Source of the DNA: Poriferisodalis sp965221195
GTDB lineage: Bacteria > Actinomycetota > Acidimicrobiia > Acidimicrobiales > Poriferisodalaceae
NCBI GenBank assembly: GCA_965221195.1
Contig: OZ244864.1
Span: 1,922,001 to 1,986,000, forward strand
Reading direction: 5' to 3'
DNA length: 64,000 bases
This document shows, piece by piece, positions 9,484 through 18,415 of this stretch. Position numbers and translations under genes: made by a program. The stretch's first letter is position 1. Each line of letters begins with the position of its first letter. Below the pieces are notes generated by a model, which saw only the letters and a list, made by a program, of their open reading frames with translations, made no database searches and was not told the origin of the DNA.

Positions 9484-9519
9484 ATAACGAACGCCCGACT
9501 AACGAACGCGAGGAGCCCC

Positions 9520-10608
9520 GTGGCCTCACCACAGAACTATGTGGCAGTCATCAAGGTGGTAGGTGTCGGGGGTGGCGGCTCGAACGCCGTCAACCGCATG
9601 ATCGATGTGGGACTCGGCGGCGTCGAGTTCATCGCGATCAACACCGACGCTCAGGCGCTGCTGCTGAGCGACGCCGATGTAAAGCTTGACATCGGACGTC
9701 AGTTGACCCGCGGGCTCGGCGCCGGAAGCGACCCCGAGATCGGCTCCAAGGCAGCCCAAGAGCATCACGAAGAAATCGCGGAAGCTGTCCAAGGTGCTGA
9801 CATGGTGTTCATCACTGCCGGCGAGGGTGGCGGCACCGGAACCGGTGCTGCGCCTGTAGTCGCCGAGATCTCCAAAGAAGTTGGCGCGTTGACCATAGGC
9901 GTGGTCACCCGCCCGTTCGCGTTTGAGGGTAAGCGTCGCCAGATTCAAGCCGAGCAGGGCATAGAACGGCTGAAGGAGAGCGTCGACACGCTCATCGTCA
10001 TCCCCAACGATCGACTCCTCACGGTGGCTAGTGAGCACACGTCAATCATTGACGCGTTCCAGATGGCCGACGACGTGTTGCGTGAAGGTGTCTCTGGCAT
10101 CTCCGGGCTCATCACCACGCCAGGTCTCATCAACACCGACTTCGCTGATGTGAAGGCGATCATGTCCAACGCTGGTACTGCTTTGATGGGCATCGGACGT
10201 GCGCATGGTGAGAACCGTTCCAAGAACGCTGCCCGCCAAGCAGTGTCGTCGTCGTTGCTTGAAGAGTCCATTGACGGCGCGCGCGGCATTTTGTTGAACA
10301 TCGCAGCAGGACCAGACTTGGGCCTGTTTGAAGTAAATGAAGCCGCTGAGGTGATCCGAGAAGTTGCCCATGCCGAAGCCAACATCATCTTCGGAACGGT
10401 GATCGATGACTCACTGGGCGAGGAGATCCGCGTCACTGTCGTTGCTGCGGGTTTCGATCGGTACACCGTGCAGCGTCCCTCCGGTGGTACAACGCTCAGC
10501 GATTTTGGCGATTCCGACGACGGCGATCAGTTGTCGGACCCGTTCGGTGGTTTCGACGACGGCGACGACGGCGACGAGTCGTTCGACGTTCCCAGCTTCC
10601 TGCGGTGA
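9520..10608 (+). CDS. ftsZ: Cell division GTPase FtsZ
   Basis: Tubulin-like GTPase that forms the Z-ring. GTG 9520 is preceded by GAGGAG at a suitable distance and begins directly before NYVAVIKVVGVGGGGSNAVN, so the open frame upstream is not part of the gene. The tubulin signature GGGTGTGAAP, the T7 loop NTDFADVKAIM and the C-terminal peptide DVPSFLR are present; 362 aa is slightly short because the linker is brief and acidic. The C-terminal peptide is expected to bind SepF, encoded 0.9 kb downstream, because no ftsA is seen. Confidence 0.98.
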   Translation: MASPQNYVAVIKVVGVGGGGSNAVNRMIDVGLGGVEFIAINTDAQALLLSDADVKLDIGRQLTRGLGAGSDPEIGSKAAQEHHEEIAEAVQGADMVFITAGEGGGTGTGAAPVVAEISKEVGALTIGVVTRPFAFEGKRRQIQAEQGIERLKESVDTLIVIPNDRLLTVASEHTSIIDAFQMADDVLREGVSGISGLITTPGLINTDFADVKAIMSNAGTALMGIGRAHGENRSKNAARQAVSSSLLEESIDGARGILLNIAAGPDLGLFEVNEAAEVIREVAHAEANIIFGTVIDDSLGEEIRVTVVAAGFDRYTVQRPSGGTTLSDFGDSDDGDQLSDPFGGFDDGDDGDESFDVPSFLR

Positions 10609-10740
10609 CGGTTCAGCCAAGGTTGCTGTCGGCACGATCAGTGACGCAACAATCGGCACGGCTTCGCTGTTGATGCGGACGCTTCTCTGCTGCGCGTTGG
10701 TGGTGCGCCTCACAGGGCGATCAGATAGCAGGTTTGGCCG

Positions 10741-11433
10741 GTGATTGATCCACAAGCTGTCGCCACCGCAGCCGAACGTGTCCGTCAGCGCATCGCCGAT
10801 GCGGGCGGCGACCCGTCCCGTATCGGCATCGTGGCGGTGACCAAGGGTTTTGATTCGTCCGCGCTCGCGGCTGCTGCGGCTGCGGGCTTGACAATGGTTG
10901 GGGAGAACTACGCCCAAGAACTGCGAACCAAGTGGGATCACCTGCCGCCGCAATTGCGGGACCGGCTAGATATCCATTTCATCGGGCGTTTGCAGTCAAA
11001 CAAAGTCCGTCAACTTGCAGGCATCGTCAACCTCTACCAGAGCGTGGATCGTGTGCGGCTCATCAGTGAGATTGCACGGCACAGCCCGGGCGCTGAGATT
11101 CTTGTGCAGTTAGACGTGAGCGGTTCATCAACTCAAGGTGGATGCAGGCCAAGTGACGCTCACTCTCTTGTTGTTGGGGCACAAGACGCAGGTCTCAAGG
11201 TGCAAGGCTGCATGGCGATTGGCCCGCAAGGCTCTCCCCGTGACATCACCGCAGCTTTTGCCGAAGTGATTCGCTTCGCCGATCGTCACGATCTTCAGCA
11301 GCGTTGCATCGGGATGAGCGCTGATCTAGAGCAGGCTGTGCGTGTCGGATCCACCATGGTGCGTGTCGGCACTGCCTTGTTCGGCGAGCGTCTGACCCGC
11401 ACCGCAGCCTCGGCTCGCAGCGTTGAGGAATGA
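10741..11433 (+). CDS. YggS-family PLP-binding protein (PLP homeostasis protein)
   Basis: Fold-type III PLP-binding protein with no known catalysis, linked to vitamin B6 homeostasis. Motifs: IVAVTKGF with the PLP lysine, GENYAQEL, HFIGRLQSNK and CIGMSADLEQAVRVGSTMVRVGTALFG-like C-terminal residues. It starts at GTG 10741 after a 132-bp gap from ftsZ. Position between ftsZ and sepF is usual for actinobacteria, but the yfiH/laccase-domain gene often found between ftsZ and yggS is absent here. Confidence 0.93.
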   Translation: MIDPQAVATAAERVRQRIADAGGDPSRIGIVAVTKGFDSSALAAAAAAGLTMVGENYAQELRTKWDHLPPQLRDRLDIHFIGRLQSNKVRQLAGIVNLYQSVDRVRLISEIARHSPGAEILVQLDVSGSSTQGGCRPSDAHSLVVGAQDAGLKVQGCMAIGPQGSPRDITAAFAEVIRFADRHDLQQRCIGMSADLEQAVRVGSTMVRVGTALFGERLTRTAASARSVEE

Positions 11434-11523
11434 CTGAAGGCATCTGCGCGTATCGGTACCCTGTGAAAGCGAAGTTCCCCACCAAGAACAGCTCCCCCAA
11501 GGACAGCCCCCCAGAGGACAACT

Positions 11524-12027
11524 ATGGCGTCGTTCATGAAGCAAGCGATGAGTTATCTGGGCTTAGGGCCCGACGAAAGCTACGACTCGTCAACTCAGCG
11601 CGCTATCCCAGCCGAAACGCCAGCAGCCGATGCGTACATGGAACCGCCTGGCCAGAGCGGTGTCACGGTAATCGAACGCTCCACTTCCGCGGCGGCGGCC
11701 GCTCCCGCGGCTGCCGGTGCGCCTTCTTCGGCGGTTCGTCGCGTTACGGCTGCGCCGTCGCAGCCGTTCGTGCTCGTGCCTCGCATGTTCGACGATGCCC
11801 AGCAGATCGGGGATCGCTTCAAACGCGACCAGCCGATCATCTTGAACCTCCAAGGACTCGACCGGGACACTGCCCGACGGCTGCTGGATTTTGCCAGCGG
11901 CCTCTGTTACGCCCGTGACGGCGAGATGCGCAAAGTTGCCAACGCCGTGTACATGCTGGTGCCTGCCAATGTCGAAGTCAGCCCGAACGGGCACGAGTCG
12001 ATGCCTGCTCAAGCTGCTGGGCGCTGA
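11524..12027 (+). CDS. sepF: Cell division protein SepF
   Basis: Binds the FtsZ C-terminal tail and anchors the Z-ring to the membrane. The N-terminal amphipathic segment MASFMKQAMSYLGLG is the expected membrane anchor, then a variable Ala/Pro-rich linker, then the SepF core from about residue 80 (VLVPRMFDDAQQIGDRF, DLARRLLDF-like, GEMRKVANAVYMLVP). The 167 residues are typical. Its place between yggS and yggT matches the actinobacterial order. Confidence 0.95.
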   Translation: MASFMKQAMSYLGLGPDESYDSSTQRAIPAETPAADAYMEPPGQSGVTVIERSTSAAAAAPAAAGAPSSAVRRVTAAPSQPFVLVPRMFDDAQQIGDRFKRDQPIILNLQGLDRDTARRLLDFASGLCYARDGEMRKVANAVYMLVPANVEVSPNGHESMPAQAAGR

Positions 12028-12075
12028 AACGTCGGACGCTTGAGCAATTCGCCCTCCGACTGGTTGGACTGAACG

Positions 12076-12330
12076 ATGAGAACTCTGCTATGCACGCTTG
12101 TGCAGATATACGTGTTCGCAGTTTTCGCTCGGGTGCTGTTTAGCTGGATACCGCTGGCACCCGACAGTCCGGTGACCTCTGTGCGGAGGTTCATTATCCG
12201 TGTCACTGAGCCGTTGATGGGGCCACTTCGGCGGGTCTTGCCTGCTTTGCGTCTGGGCCGGGTCTCGTTAGATCTTTCACCGATCGTGCTCATCATTGGG
12301 TTGCGAGTTCTAGGGAGCATCATCTGCTGA
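12076..12330 (+). CDS. YggT family membrane protein
   Basis: 84-aa protein with two hydrophobic segments and the family pattern FARVLFSWIP ... RFIIRVTEPLMGPLRRVLP followed by DLSPIVLIIGLRVL. The function is poorly known; members are tied to osmotic or division-related membrane functions. It closes the dcw-like run. DivIVA, frequently next, is not here; the next gene, ileS, is on the opposite strand. Confidence 0.9.
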   Translation: MRTLLCTLVQIYVFAVFARVLFSWIPLAPDSPVTSVRRFIIRVTEPLMGPLRRVLPALRLGRVSLDLSPIVLIIGLRVLGSIIC

Positions 12331-12384
12331 GCTACTGAGGCAACACTGCATGCTGACCGCCGACCCAGTGCATGCGGAGGACAG

Positions 12385-12407
12385 CAGTGCGTGCAGCTAG
12401 CGCACTG
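12385..12407. terminator. Possible hairpin between convergent yggT and ileS
   Basis: A 7-bp perfect inverted repeat (CAGTGCG / CGCACTG) with a 9-base loop contains the ileS stop codon at 12397-12399. No T-run follows on either strand, so termination is only a guess from the convergent arrangement. Confidence 0.3.
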
Positions 12408-15400
12408 TTGCAGTTACGCAGAAGTCGATATGTGGCGTTTCGCTGCCGGTGAGCCATTCGATTTCGGTGGCTAGCACAGCTGCTGCGATGAGGGATTCGT
12501 GCTGCTGGACGGCGTCGAGGTTTGAACGGCTCCAGCGCACTGTCAAGCTGATGCGGTCCGTGACTTTGAGGTCGCGTTCTTTGCGGGTCTGCTGGATGCT
12601 GCGGATCAAATCTCGCGCTGCACCTTCGGCTTCGAGTTCGGGTGTGACTGTGGTGTCGAGCACCACGACGAGTTGCTGAGCGTCAAGCACCGAGGTGGTG
12701 CTTGGGTCCGCGGGTTGGAGGGTTAGCTGAAACTCGTCTTCTTGCAGTTCGTGACCGCCGACGACAACGCTGCCGTCGGGAGTGATTTGCCATTCGCCTT
12801 TTCGTGCGGCACCGAACACCGATTGAGCCGCTGCGCCCAGCCGAGGACCCAGCAGTGAGCCGTTCGGACGCAGCACATAAGTGGCGGCATCGCCGAAATC
12901 ATCAGTGAACGTCACTTCTGCGACGTTGATTTCTGAAGCCAGTAGGTCTGCGAACGGCGCAAGCCGCTCTGCTGCGGCCCCGGCGACGGTGACTCGTTGC
13001 AGCGGCAGTCGTACCCGCAAGCCAGCGTCTTCGCGTATCCGCAGGGCCGCTGATGCCGCTGCTCTCACTGCGTCCATGTCACGCACCAGATCCGGATCGG
13101 CGGCCAGCAGCGAAGGATCGGGCCAGTCGGTGAGATGAACGCTTCGCTCGCCGGTCAGTCCTCGGTAGATCTCTTCGGCGATCATCGGCAGCAGCGGCGC
13201 CGCCATTGCCACAAAAATCCCCAAGACCGTGTACAAGGTGTCGAAAGCGTCGGGATCGCCGCTCGCTGGAGTGCCAGCAAGAGCGGTGTCGGGAGTGTCA
13301 CCGGGGGTGCCGTCGGGCGCGGATTCTCCCCAGAAGCGCTTTCTGCTGCGGCGGATGTACCAGTTGTTGAGTGCGTCTATGAACGCATGCAGTTCTGCTG
13401 CCGCTCCGGGGAGGTCGTAACGGTCGAAGCTGGCGGTGACCGACTCAAGCACAGCTCGTGTTTTGGCTAGCAGGTAGCGATCTAGCACATCGGTGGAATC
13501 GGTACGGAACTCGGCGCGGTAGCCGTCTGCGTTGGCGTACAGCGTGAAAAAGGAGTACGCGTTCCACAGGGGGATCAGCACTTGCCTAGTGACTTCGTCT
13601 ATCCCAACATCGGAGATGCGAGAGTTGCCACCGCGCACGATGTTGCTTGCCATCAGATACCACCGCAGCGCATCCGATCCTTGTCGGGCGAAGATGTCGG
13701 TGGGTTCTGTGTAGTTGCGTAAACGTTTGGAGAGCTTGCTGCCGTTGGAGGCGAGCAGAACACCGTGGCAGATCACGTTCTCAAACGCCGGTCGGCCAAA
13801 CAATGCCCCTGCAAGGACATGCAACGTGTAGAACCAGCCGCGGGTTTGGTTGATGTACTCAACGATGAAATCGGCTGGGAAGTTCTTCTCGAACCAGTCG
13901 GAGTTCTCGAACGGGTAATGCACCTGCGCGAAGGGCATGGATCCCGACTCAAACCAGCAATCGAGCACTTCCGGGACGCGTCGCATCACCGAGCGGCCCG
14001 TGGGATCATCGGGGTTGGGGCGCGTCAAAGCGTCGATGAACGGTCGATGCAAGTCGTCGGGCCGGACACCGAAATCGGCTTCGAGTTCGTCAAGGCTTCC
14101 GTAGACGTCAATGCGCGGGTACGCCGGATCGTCGCTCATCCAGATGGGGATGGGGGAGCCCCAGAAGCGGTTGCGGCTGATGGACCAGTCGCGAGCGCCG
14201 GCGAGCCACTGGCCGAAGCGTCCCTCTTGCACATGACCCGGCACCCAGTTGATCTGCTGATTGGTTTCGAGCAGAAGATCGGTGATGGCGGTGACTTTGA
14301 CGTACCAGGAGCTGATGGCTTTGTAGATGATCGGGGTGTCGGTCCGCCAACAGTGTGGATAGTTGTGCTCGTAGGTGTCGTGACGCAGCAACAGGCCGCG
14401 GTTGCGCAGTTCGGTGATGATCTGCGGGTTGGCGTCGAACACGTTCATGGCTATCCATGGCGTCACCGGCTCGGTGAAACAGCCACGATCGTCCACTGGG
14501 ACAGCGGTACCGATCTCGATGCCGTTGGCTTCGCAGAGGTTTTGGTCGTCTTCGCCGAAGCCCGGCGCGAGATGCACGATGCCGGTGCCTTCGGAAGTGT
14601 CCACGAAATCGCCGGCTAGCACCTTGAAAGCCTCGGTGCGGTGGCTGAAGAAATCGAACATTGGGCGGTAGCGCCGACCGACGAGTTCCGCGCCGCTGAT
14701 GTGTCCCACGACGGTGTACGGCTCAAGAACGTTCTCATAACGTTCGAGGCATGCGGCTGCTAGCACGAAACGTGCGCCCTGGTGTGTTTCTTGGTGGGAG
14801 TCTTCGTGAGAGTCTTGGTGTGCGTCTGAGCGGATAATCACATAGGAGATGTCGCTGCCCACAGCGAGTGCCAGATTGGACGGCAGTGTCCACGGTGTCG
14901 TCGTCCAGGCAAGCAGGCGCAGCGGCCCGTCGGTGCTGACATCGCTCCCACCGGCTGAGTTGCCAGTGTCTTGGTTGCCGGTGTCTTGGTTGGCAGTGTC
15001 TTGCAGCTCAAACCAGACGGTGACGGCGGGGTCTTGGCGCTTACGGGTCGCATCGTCGAGCCGAATCTCGAAATTGGATAGGGGAGTCTCAGCACCCCAC
15101 GAGTACGGCATGACCTTGAACGCCTGATAGACGAGGCCTTGGTCCCACAGCTGCTTGAACGCCCACATGACCGATTCCATGTAAGGCAGGTCCATTGTTT
15201 TGTAGTCGTTGTCGAAATCCACCCAGCGGGCCTGGCGGGTGACCGTTTCGCGCCACTCGGTGGTGTAGCGCATGACGCTGTCGCGGCAAGCAGCGTTGAA
15301 GTGCTCAATGCCGTATTCGGTGATAGCAGTTCGCCCGTTGATGCCGAGTTCTTGCTCGGTTTCCATCTCTGCGGGCAGTCCGTGGCAATCCCAGCCGAAG

Positions 15401-15666
15401 CGACGATTGACCCGGCGGCCTCGCATTGTCTGGTACCTAGGCACTACATCTTTGACGTAGCCGGTCAGCAGATGCCCGTGGTGCGGCAGACCGTTCGCAA
15501 ACGGCGGACCGTCGTAGAAGACGAATTCGTCGTCGCTGGGCCTGTTGGCGACCGAGGCTTCGAAGGTGCCTTCGTCTTGCCAGAGCTCCAAGACCCGTTC
15601 TTCGATCTGAGGGAAGTTTGCCCGTGCTCCCGCACGCGGGTACACGCTGTCGCTTTCCTCACCCAT
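12397..15666 (-). CDS. ileS: Isoleucyl-tRNA synthetase
   Basis: Class I aminoacyl-tRNA synthetase, 1089 aa. The start ATG at 15666 is set by AGGAGG seven bases upstream (15674-15679) and by the family-like beginning with NFPQIEERVLELW shortly after; the frame stays open further upstream without support. The HIGH element is PHHGHLLTG, and the second ATP motif reads KLSKR, the form seen in eukaryote-like IleS enzymes. Two low-complexity stretches look inserted: three 15-bp units at 14959-15003 and four 12-bp units at 14780-14827, in the editing-domain region. No T-box leader motif was found upstream. Confidence 0.96.
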   Translation of the reverse strand: MGEESDSVYPRAGARANFPQIEERVLELWQDEGTFEASVANRPSDDEFVFYDGPPFANGLPHHGHLLTGYVKDVVPRYQTMRGRRVNRRFGWDCHGLPAEMETEQELGINGRTAITEYGIEHFNAACRDSVMRYTTEWRETVTRQARWVDFDNDYKTMDLPYMESVMWAFKQLWDQGLVYQAFKVMPYSWGAETPLSNFEIRLDDATRKRQDPAVTVWFELQDTANQDTGNQDTGNSAGGSDVSTDGPLRLLAWTTTPWTLPSNLALAVGSDISYVIIRSDAHQDSHEDSHQETHQGARFVLAAACLERYENVLEPYTVVGHISGAELVGRRYRPMFDFFSHRTEAFKVLAGDFVDTSEGTGIVHLAPGFGEDDQNLCEANGIEIGTAVPVDDRGCFTEPVTPWIAMNVFDANPQIITELRNRGLLLRHDTYEHNYPHCWRTDTPIIYKAISSWYVKVTAITDLLLETNQQINWVPGHVQEGRFGQWLAGARDWSISRNRFWGSPIPIWMSDDPAYPRIDVYGSLDELEADFGVRPDDLHRPFIDALTRPNPDDPTGRSVMRRVPEVLDCWFESGSMPFAQVHYPFENSDWFEKNFPADFIVEYINQTRGWFYTLHVLAGALFGRPAFENVICHGVLLASNGSKLSKRLRNYTEPTDIFARQGSDALRWYLMASNIVRGGNSRISDVGIDEVTRQVLIPLWNAYSFFTLYANADGYRAEFRTDSTDVLDRYLLAKTRAVLESVTASFDRYDLPGAAAELHAFIDALNNWYIRRSRKRFWGESAPDGTPGDTPDTALAGTPASGDPDAFDTLYTVLGIFVAMAAPLLPMIAEEIYRGLTGERSVHLTDWPDPSLLAADPDLVRDMDAVRAAASAALRIREDAGLRVRLPLQRVTVAGAAAERLAPFADLLASEINVAEVTFTDDFGDAATYVLRPNGSLLGPRLGAAAQSVFGAARKGEWQITPDGSVVVGGHELQEDEFQLTLQPADPSTTSVLDAQQLVVVLDTTVTPELEAEGAARDLIRSIQQTRKERDLKVTDRISLTVRWSRSNLDAVQQHESLIAAAVLATEIEWLTGSETPHIDFCVTATVR
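14780..14827 (-). repeat. 12-bp tandem repeat (4 units) inside ileS
   Basis: Four near-identical 12-bp units encode (D/E)-(A/S/T)-H-(Q/E) repeats in an ileS loop. The reading frame is kept. Confidence 0.85.
14959..15003 (-). repeat. 15-bp tandem repeat (3 units) inside ileS
   Basis: Units at 14959-14973, 14974-14988 and 14989-15003 encode QDT(G/A)N repeats. The insertion is in frame and lies about 130 bp from the 12-bp array in the same gene. Confidence 0.88.
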
Positions 15667-15814
15667 CGACTGGCCTCCTAGCGGCCGTATCTGTGCCGCT
15701 TCCGCATCTGTGCCGCTCCGACTGTGCGGACCGGCCAGCAGATCGGTGAGGGTATCTCCCCGCATCGGTGCCGACAGGCCGTTGCTTTTTCGTCTGCTCA
15801 CCGTATCGGAGACC

Positions 15815-15820
15815 TACAAT
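15815..15820 (+). promoter_or_regulatory. Possible -10 box (TACAAT) for the H1/DksA-like gene
   Basis: TACAAT lies 30 bases before ATG 15850 in the divergent ileS / H1-like gap. No good -35 is spaced correctly, so this is a weak call. Confidence 0.3.
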
Positions 15821-15849
15821 GCCATCTCGCGCTATCTGGGGACAAAGTG

Positions 15850-16833
15850 ATGACGACTGCAAAGAAGGCTTCAGCTTCCCCAAAGGCATCTGCCGCCAAA
15901 GGCTCTGCCACCAAATCCCCGGCGACCAAATCCGCTGCGAAGAAATCCGCTGCGAAGAAATCCCCGGCGAAGAAGGCTGCCGCTGCCAAGAGGGCCGCTG
16001 CTGCGAAGAAATCGGGTGCTCGCAAAACTGCTGCCAAGAAAGCCCCGGCGAAGAAGGTTGTTGCGAAGAAGGCTGCTGCCAAGAAGTCCCCAGCCAAGAA
16101 GACTGCAGGTGCTAAGAAATCGGCTGCTGCCAAGAAAGCCCCGGCGAAGAAGGCTGCCGCTGCCAAGAGGGCCGCTGCTGCGAAGAAATCGGGTGCTCGC
16201 AAGTCTGCTGGGAAGAAGGCTGCTGCTCGCAAGGGTGCTGCCAAGAAGGCCGCTGGTGCCAAGAAATCGGGTGCTGCGAAGAAGGCCCCGGCGAAGAAGA
16301 CAGCCCCGGCGAAGAAGGTTGTTGCGAAGAAAGCTGCTGCGAAGAAATCGGGGGCTCGCAAAACTGCTGCCAAGAAAGCCCCGGCGAAGAAATCGGGTGC
16401 TCGCAAAACGGCTGGGAAGAAGGCTGCTGCTCGCAAGCGAGTCCCTAAATCGCGTTTCGGCGAGGTATTTCTCGCTAAGCAGCGGCAAGCGCTTCTTGCT
16501 GAGCGCCGCCGCTATACCGAGCACGCAGAGAGCTATGAGAAAGAGGCTCAGCAGCTAATGAGCGAGCGAGAGCCGGGTGATGTGCAGTTCGACGAAGAAT
16601 CCGGTGAAGGCGACTCCATCGCCGTTGAGCGCGAACGCGCGTTGCAAATTTCAGCGCGCGAACGTGAGGAGATCGCCGAGATCGATGCTGCTTTGGCTCG
16701 CATAGACAATGGTACGTACGGCGTCTGCATTGTTTCGGGTAAGCACATTCCCAAAGAACGCCTCGAAGCCATTCCGCACGCGTCCATGCGTGTAGAGGTG
16801 AAAAGCAGCGGGCCGGCGTGGCGTCGGTCCTAG
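15850..16833 (+). CDS. Histone H1-like lysine-rich domain fused to DksA/TraR-like domain
   Basis: 327 aa. ATG 15850 is chosen because GGGGA lies seven bases upstream. Residues 1 to about 197 are Ala/Lys/Pro-rich (AAKK, APAKK, SGARK repeats), like histone H1 tails and bacterial nucleoid proteins, and should bind DNA non-specifically. The C-terminal part (RQALLAERRRYTEHAE, a glutamate-rich helix, then IDNGTYGVCIVSGKHIP and RLEAIPHA) is DksA/TraR-like. The zinc finger is degenerate: CxxC reads CIVS and the second CxxC reads RVEVK, so zinc binding is unlikely. A DksA-like gene before lspA is usual in actinobacteria; the H1-like fusion is less so. Confidence 0.85.
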   Translation: MTTAKKASASPKASAAKGSATKSPATKSAAKKSAAKKSPAKKAAAAKRAAAAKKSGARKTAAKKAPAKKVVAKKAAAKKSPAKKTAGAKKSAAAKKAPAKKAAAAKRAAAAKKSGARKSAGKKAAARKGAAKKAAGAKKSGAAKKAPAKKTAPAKKVVAKKAAAKKSGARKTAAKKAPAKKSGARKTAGKKAAARKRVPKSRFGEVFLAKQRQALLAERRRYTEHAESYEKEAQQLMSEREPGDVQFDEESGEGDSIAVERERALQISAREREEIAEIDAALARIDNGTYGVCIVSGKHIPKERLEAIPHASMRVEVKSSGPAWRRS

Positions 16834-16844
16834 CGTGCTGACGG

Positions 16845-17366
16845 GTGTCCGTCGAATCAGCCGCACAAGCACGGGGGCATTCAACTCGCAATCGCTGGAT
16901 TGCCGTTGTTTGCGTGGCGGTACTTGCGGTAGATCAAGCCACCAAGATGTGGGCGACCGCAGCGCTTGACGGTCGGATCATTGACCTTGTTTGGACGCTG
17001 CGACTGCGGCTGGTGTACAACACCGGGGTCGCGTTTTCTGCTGGTCAAGGTTTGGGTCCTGTACTAGCGCTGGTGGCCATCGTGATAGTGGGTGTGTTGT
17101 GGTCGTGGCGGCGGCGTGTGCAAGGCATCTCGGGCGCGCTCGGCCTTGGGGCCATCCTCGGTGGCGCGCTCGGCAATCTCGCGGACCGAATCTTTCGCGA
17201 CGCAGGCTGGGGAAGAGGTGCCGTGGTTGACTTCATTGATTTGCAGTGGTGGCCGATCTTCAACATCGCCGATGCCTCCATCACTGTTGGCGTCGTCGCT
17301 TTGCTCATACATTTGTTCTTAAGTGAGCGGCGTGAAGGTGCCATCGTGCGTCGGGAGGCGCAGTGA
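16845..17366 (+). CDS. lspA: Lipoprotein signal peptidase LspA
   Basis: Membrane aspartyl protease that cleaves prolipoproteins after lipidation. Four hydrophobic segments are visible. Conserved blocks DQATKMW, LVYNTGVAFS, GGALGNLADRIFR and VDFIDLQWWPIFNIADASI carry the two catalytic aspartates (NLAD and NIAD). GTG 16845 starts 11 bases after the preceding gene. A 28-bp tandem duplication covers the stop and runs to the next gene. Confidence 0.95.
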   Translation: MSVESAAQARGHSTRNRWIAVVCVAVLAVDQATKMWATAALDGRIIDLVWTLRLRLVYNTGVAFSAGQGLGPVLALVAIVIVGVLWSWRRRVQGISGALGLGAILGGALGNLADRIFRDAGWGRGAVVDFIDLQWWPIFNIADASITVGVVALLIHLFLSERREGAIVRREAQ

Positions 17367-17401
17367 TTGGCTCGTGCGTCGGGAGGCGCAGTGATTAGCT
17401 C
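17346..17401 (+). repeat. 28-bp tandem duplication carrying the lspA stop and a ribosome binding site
   Basis: Two copies (17346-17373 and 17374-17401) differ at one base. Each carries GGGAGG and the TGA that ends lspA, and the second copy ends directly at the start codon of the pseudouridine synthase gene. The duplication therefore doubles the intergenic Shine-Dalgarno-like sequence. Confidence 0.85.
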
Positions 17402-18352
17402 GTGATCGATTCGTTTCGTCGTTTTGAGCTTCCGGCTTCTTTGGCTGGCGAGCGACTCGACAGGGCACTGTCTGTGATTACAGGTAAGTCCCGGTCTCAG
17501 ACAGCTCACATGGTTTCCCAAGGCAGTGTGATGGTTGACGGCGAGCGGGCCACCAGCGGTTCACTGCGCTTGCGCCGAGGTGTCTGGATTGAACTGCACA
17601 CGACTGGGTCCGTCGATAGCCCGGTGCTCACCGAGACCACCGAAGCCTCTTTTGAGGTCCTCTATGTCGATGGTGATGTCGTCGTGGTTGACAAGCCGTC
17701 CGGTGTGGTGACTCATCGGGGGTCTGGTCATCGTCAGGGCACGCTGGCAGATGCTTTGGTGAAGCGTTTTCCTGAGATGGCTGCTGTGGGCGAACCGGAG
17801 CGGCCAGGTGTTGTGCATCGGCTCGATCGCGGAACAAGCGGTGTTCTTGTGTGCGCCCGCAGTGTTCTCGCTTACGACAGCTTGGTTAGCCAGTTAGCGG
17901 AGCGTACGGTCCGTCGGGTCTATGCGGCTTTGGTCCGCGGTGTTGCGTCGTCGCCCACGGGCACGGTTGATGCGCCGATCGGCCGTGACCCGGCCAATAG
18001 AACGAAGATGTCTATCCGGGCCGAAGGCCGCCCGGCTCGGACTCACTACCGTGTTGTGCGGACGTTCGCCCATCCCACCGAGGCGTCGTTGCTGCTGTGT
18101 CGGCTTGAAACGGGGCGAACTCACCAAATCCGGGTGCATCTGGCCAGCATTGGTTTGCCTTTGCTGGGCGACTCTGCTTACGGTGTCGCGGATCCGTTCG
18201 GCATTGGCCGGCCGCTCCTGCACGCACTAACGCTGGAGTTTTGCCACCCGTCAAGTGGTGCTGATATGAGTTTCGTGTCGCCGATCCCGCAGGACTTCAA
18301 CCAAGCTCTGCGCGGGTTCGGCGTTGACCACGGGGTTCTTGAGGCGGACTAG
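17402..18352 (+). CDS. RluA-family 23S rRNA pseudouridine synthase (RluD-like)
   Basis: 316 aa. The N-terminal S4 RNA-binding domain (LAGERLDRALS ... SRSQTAHMVSQGSVMVDG) is followed by the catalytic domain with HRLDRGTSGVLVCA, which holds the catalytic aspartate, and the later block ETGRTHQIRVHLASIG. Isomerises uridines in rRNA; the RluD-like label follows from the lspA neighbour, common in actinobacteria. Start GTG 17402. Confidence 0.93.
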   Translation: MIDSFRRFELPASLAGERLDRALSVITGKSRSQTAHMVSQGSVMVDGERATSGSLRLRRGVWIELHTTGSVDSPVLTETTEASFEVLYVDGDVVVVDKPSGVVTHRGSGHRQGTLADALVKRFPEMAAVGEPERPGVVHRLDRGTSGVLVCARSVLAYDSLVSQLAERTVRRVYAALVRGVASSPTGTVDAPIGRDPANRTKMSIRAEGRPARTHYRVVRTFAHPTEASLLLCRLETGRTHQIRVHLASIGLPLLGDSAYGVADPFGIGRPLLHALTLEFCHPSSGADMSFVSPIPQDFNQALRGFGVDHGVLEAD

Positions 18353-18415
18353 CTTCCCTGCCTCGCGGGCTAGTCCCCGCCGCTCCTCGTCGTCGCCGCT
18401 GGCTACTTATGCCTG

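Noticed and set aside
9124..9519. Extension of ftsZ upstream of 9520
   Set aside because: It would add 132 residues of ftsQ shadow before NYVAVIKVV; GTG 9520 has a good ribosome binding site.
12385..12407. Strong intrinsic terminator
   Set aside because: The hairpin is short and has no T-run, so it is listed only as a possible terminator.
13765..14619. 284-codon plus-strand frame opposite ileS
   Set aside because: Antisense shadow within a highly conserved synthetase gene.
15667..15849. T-box riboswitch upstream of ileS
   Set aside because: No T-box core (GGTGG...ACCGCG) and no specifier stem seen in the minus-strand leader.
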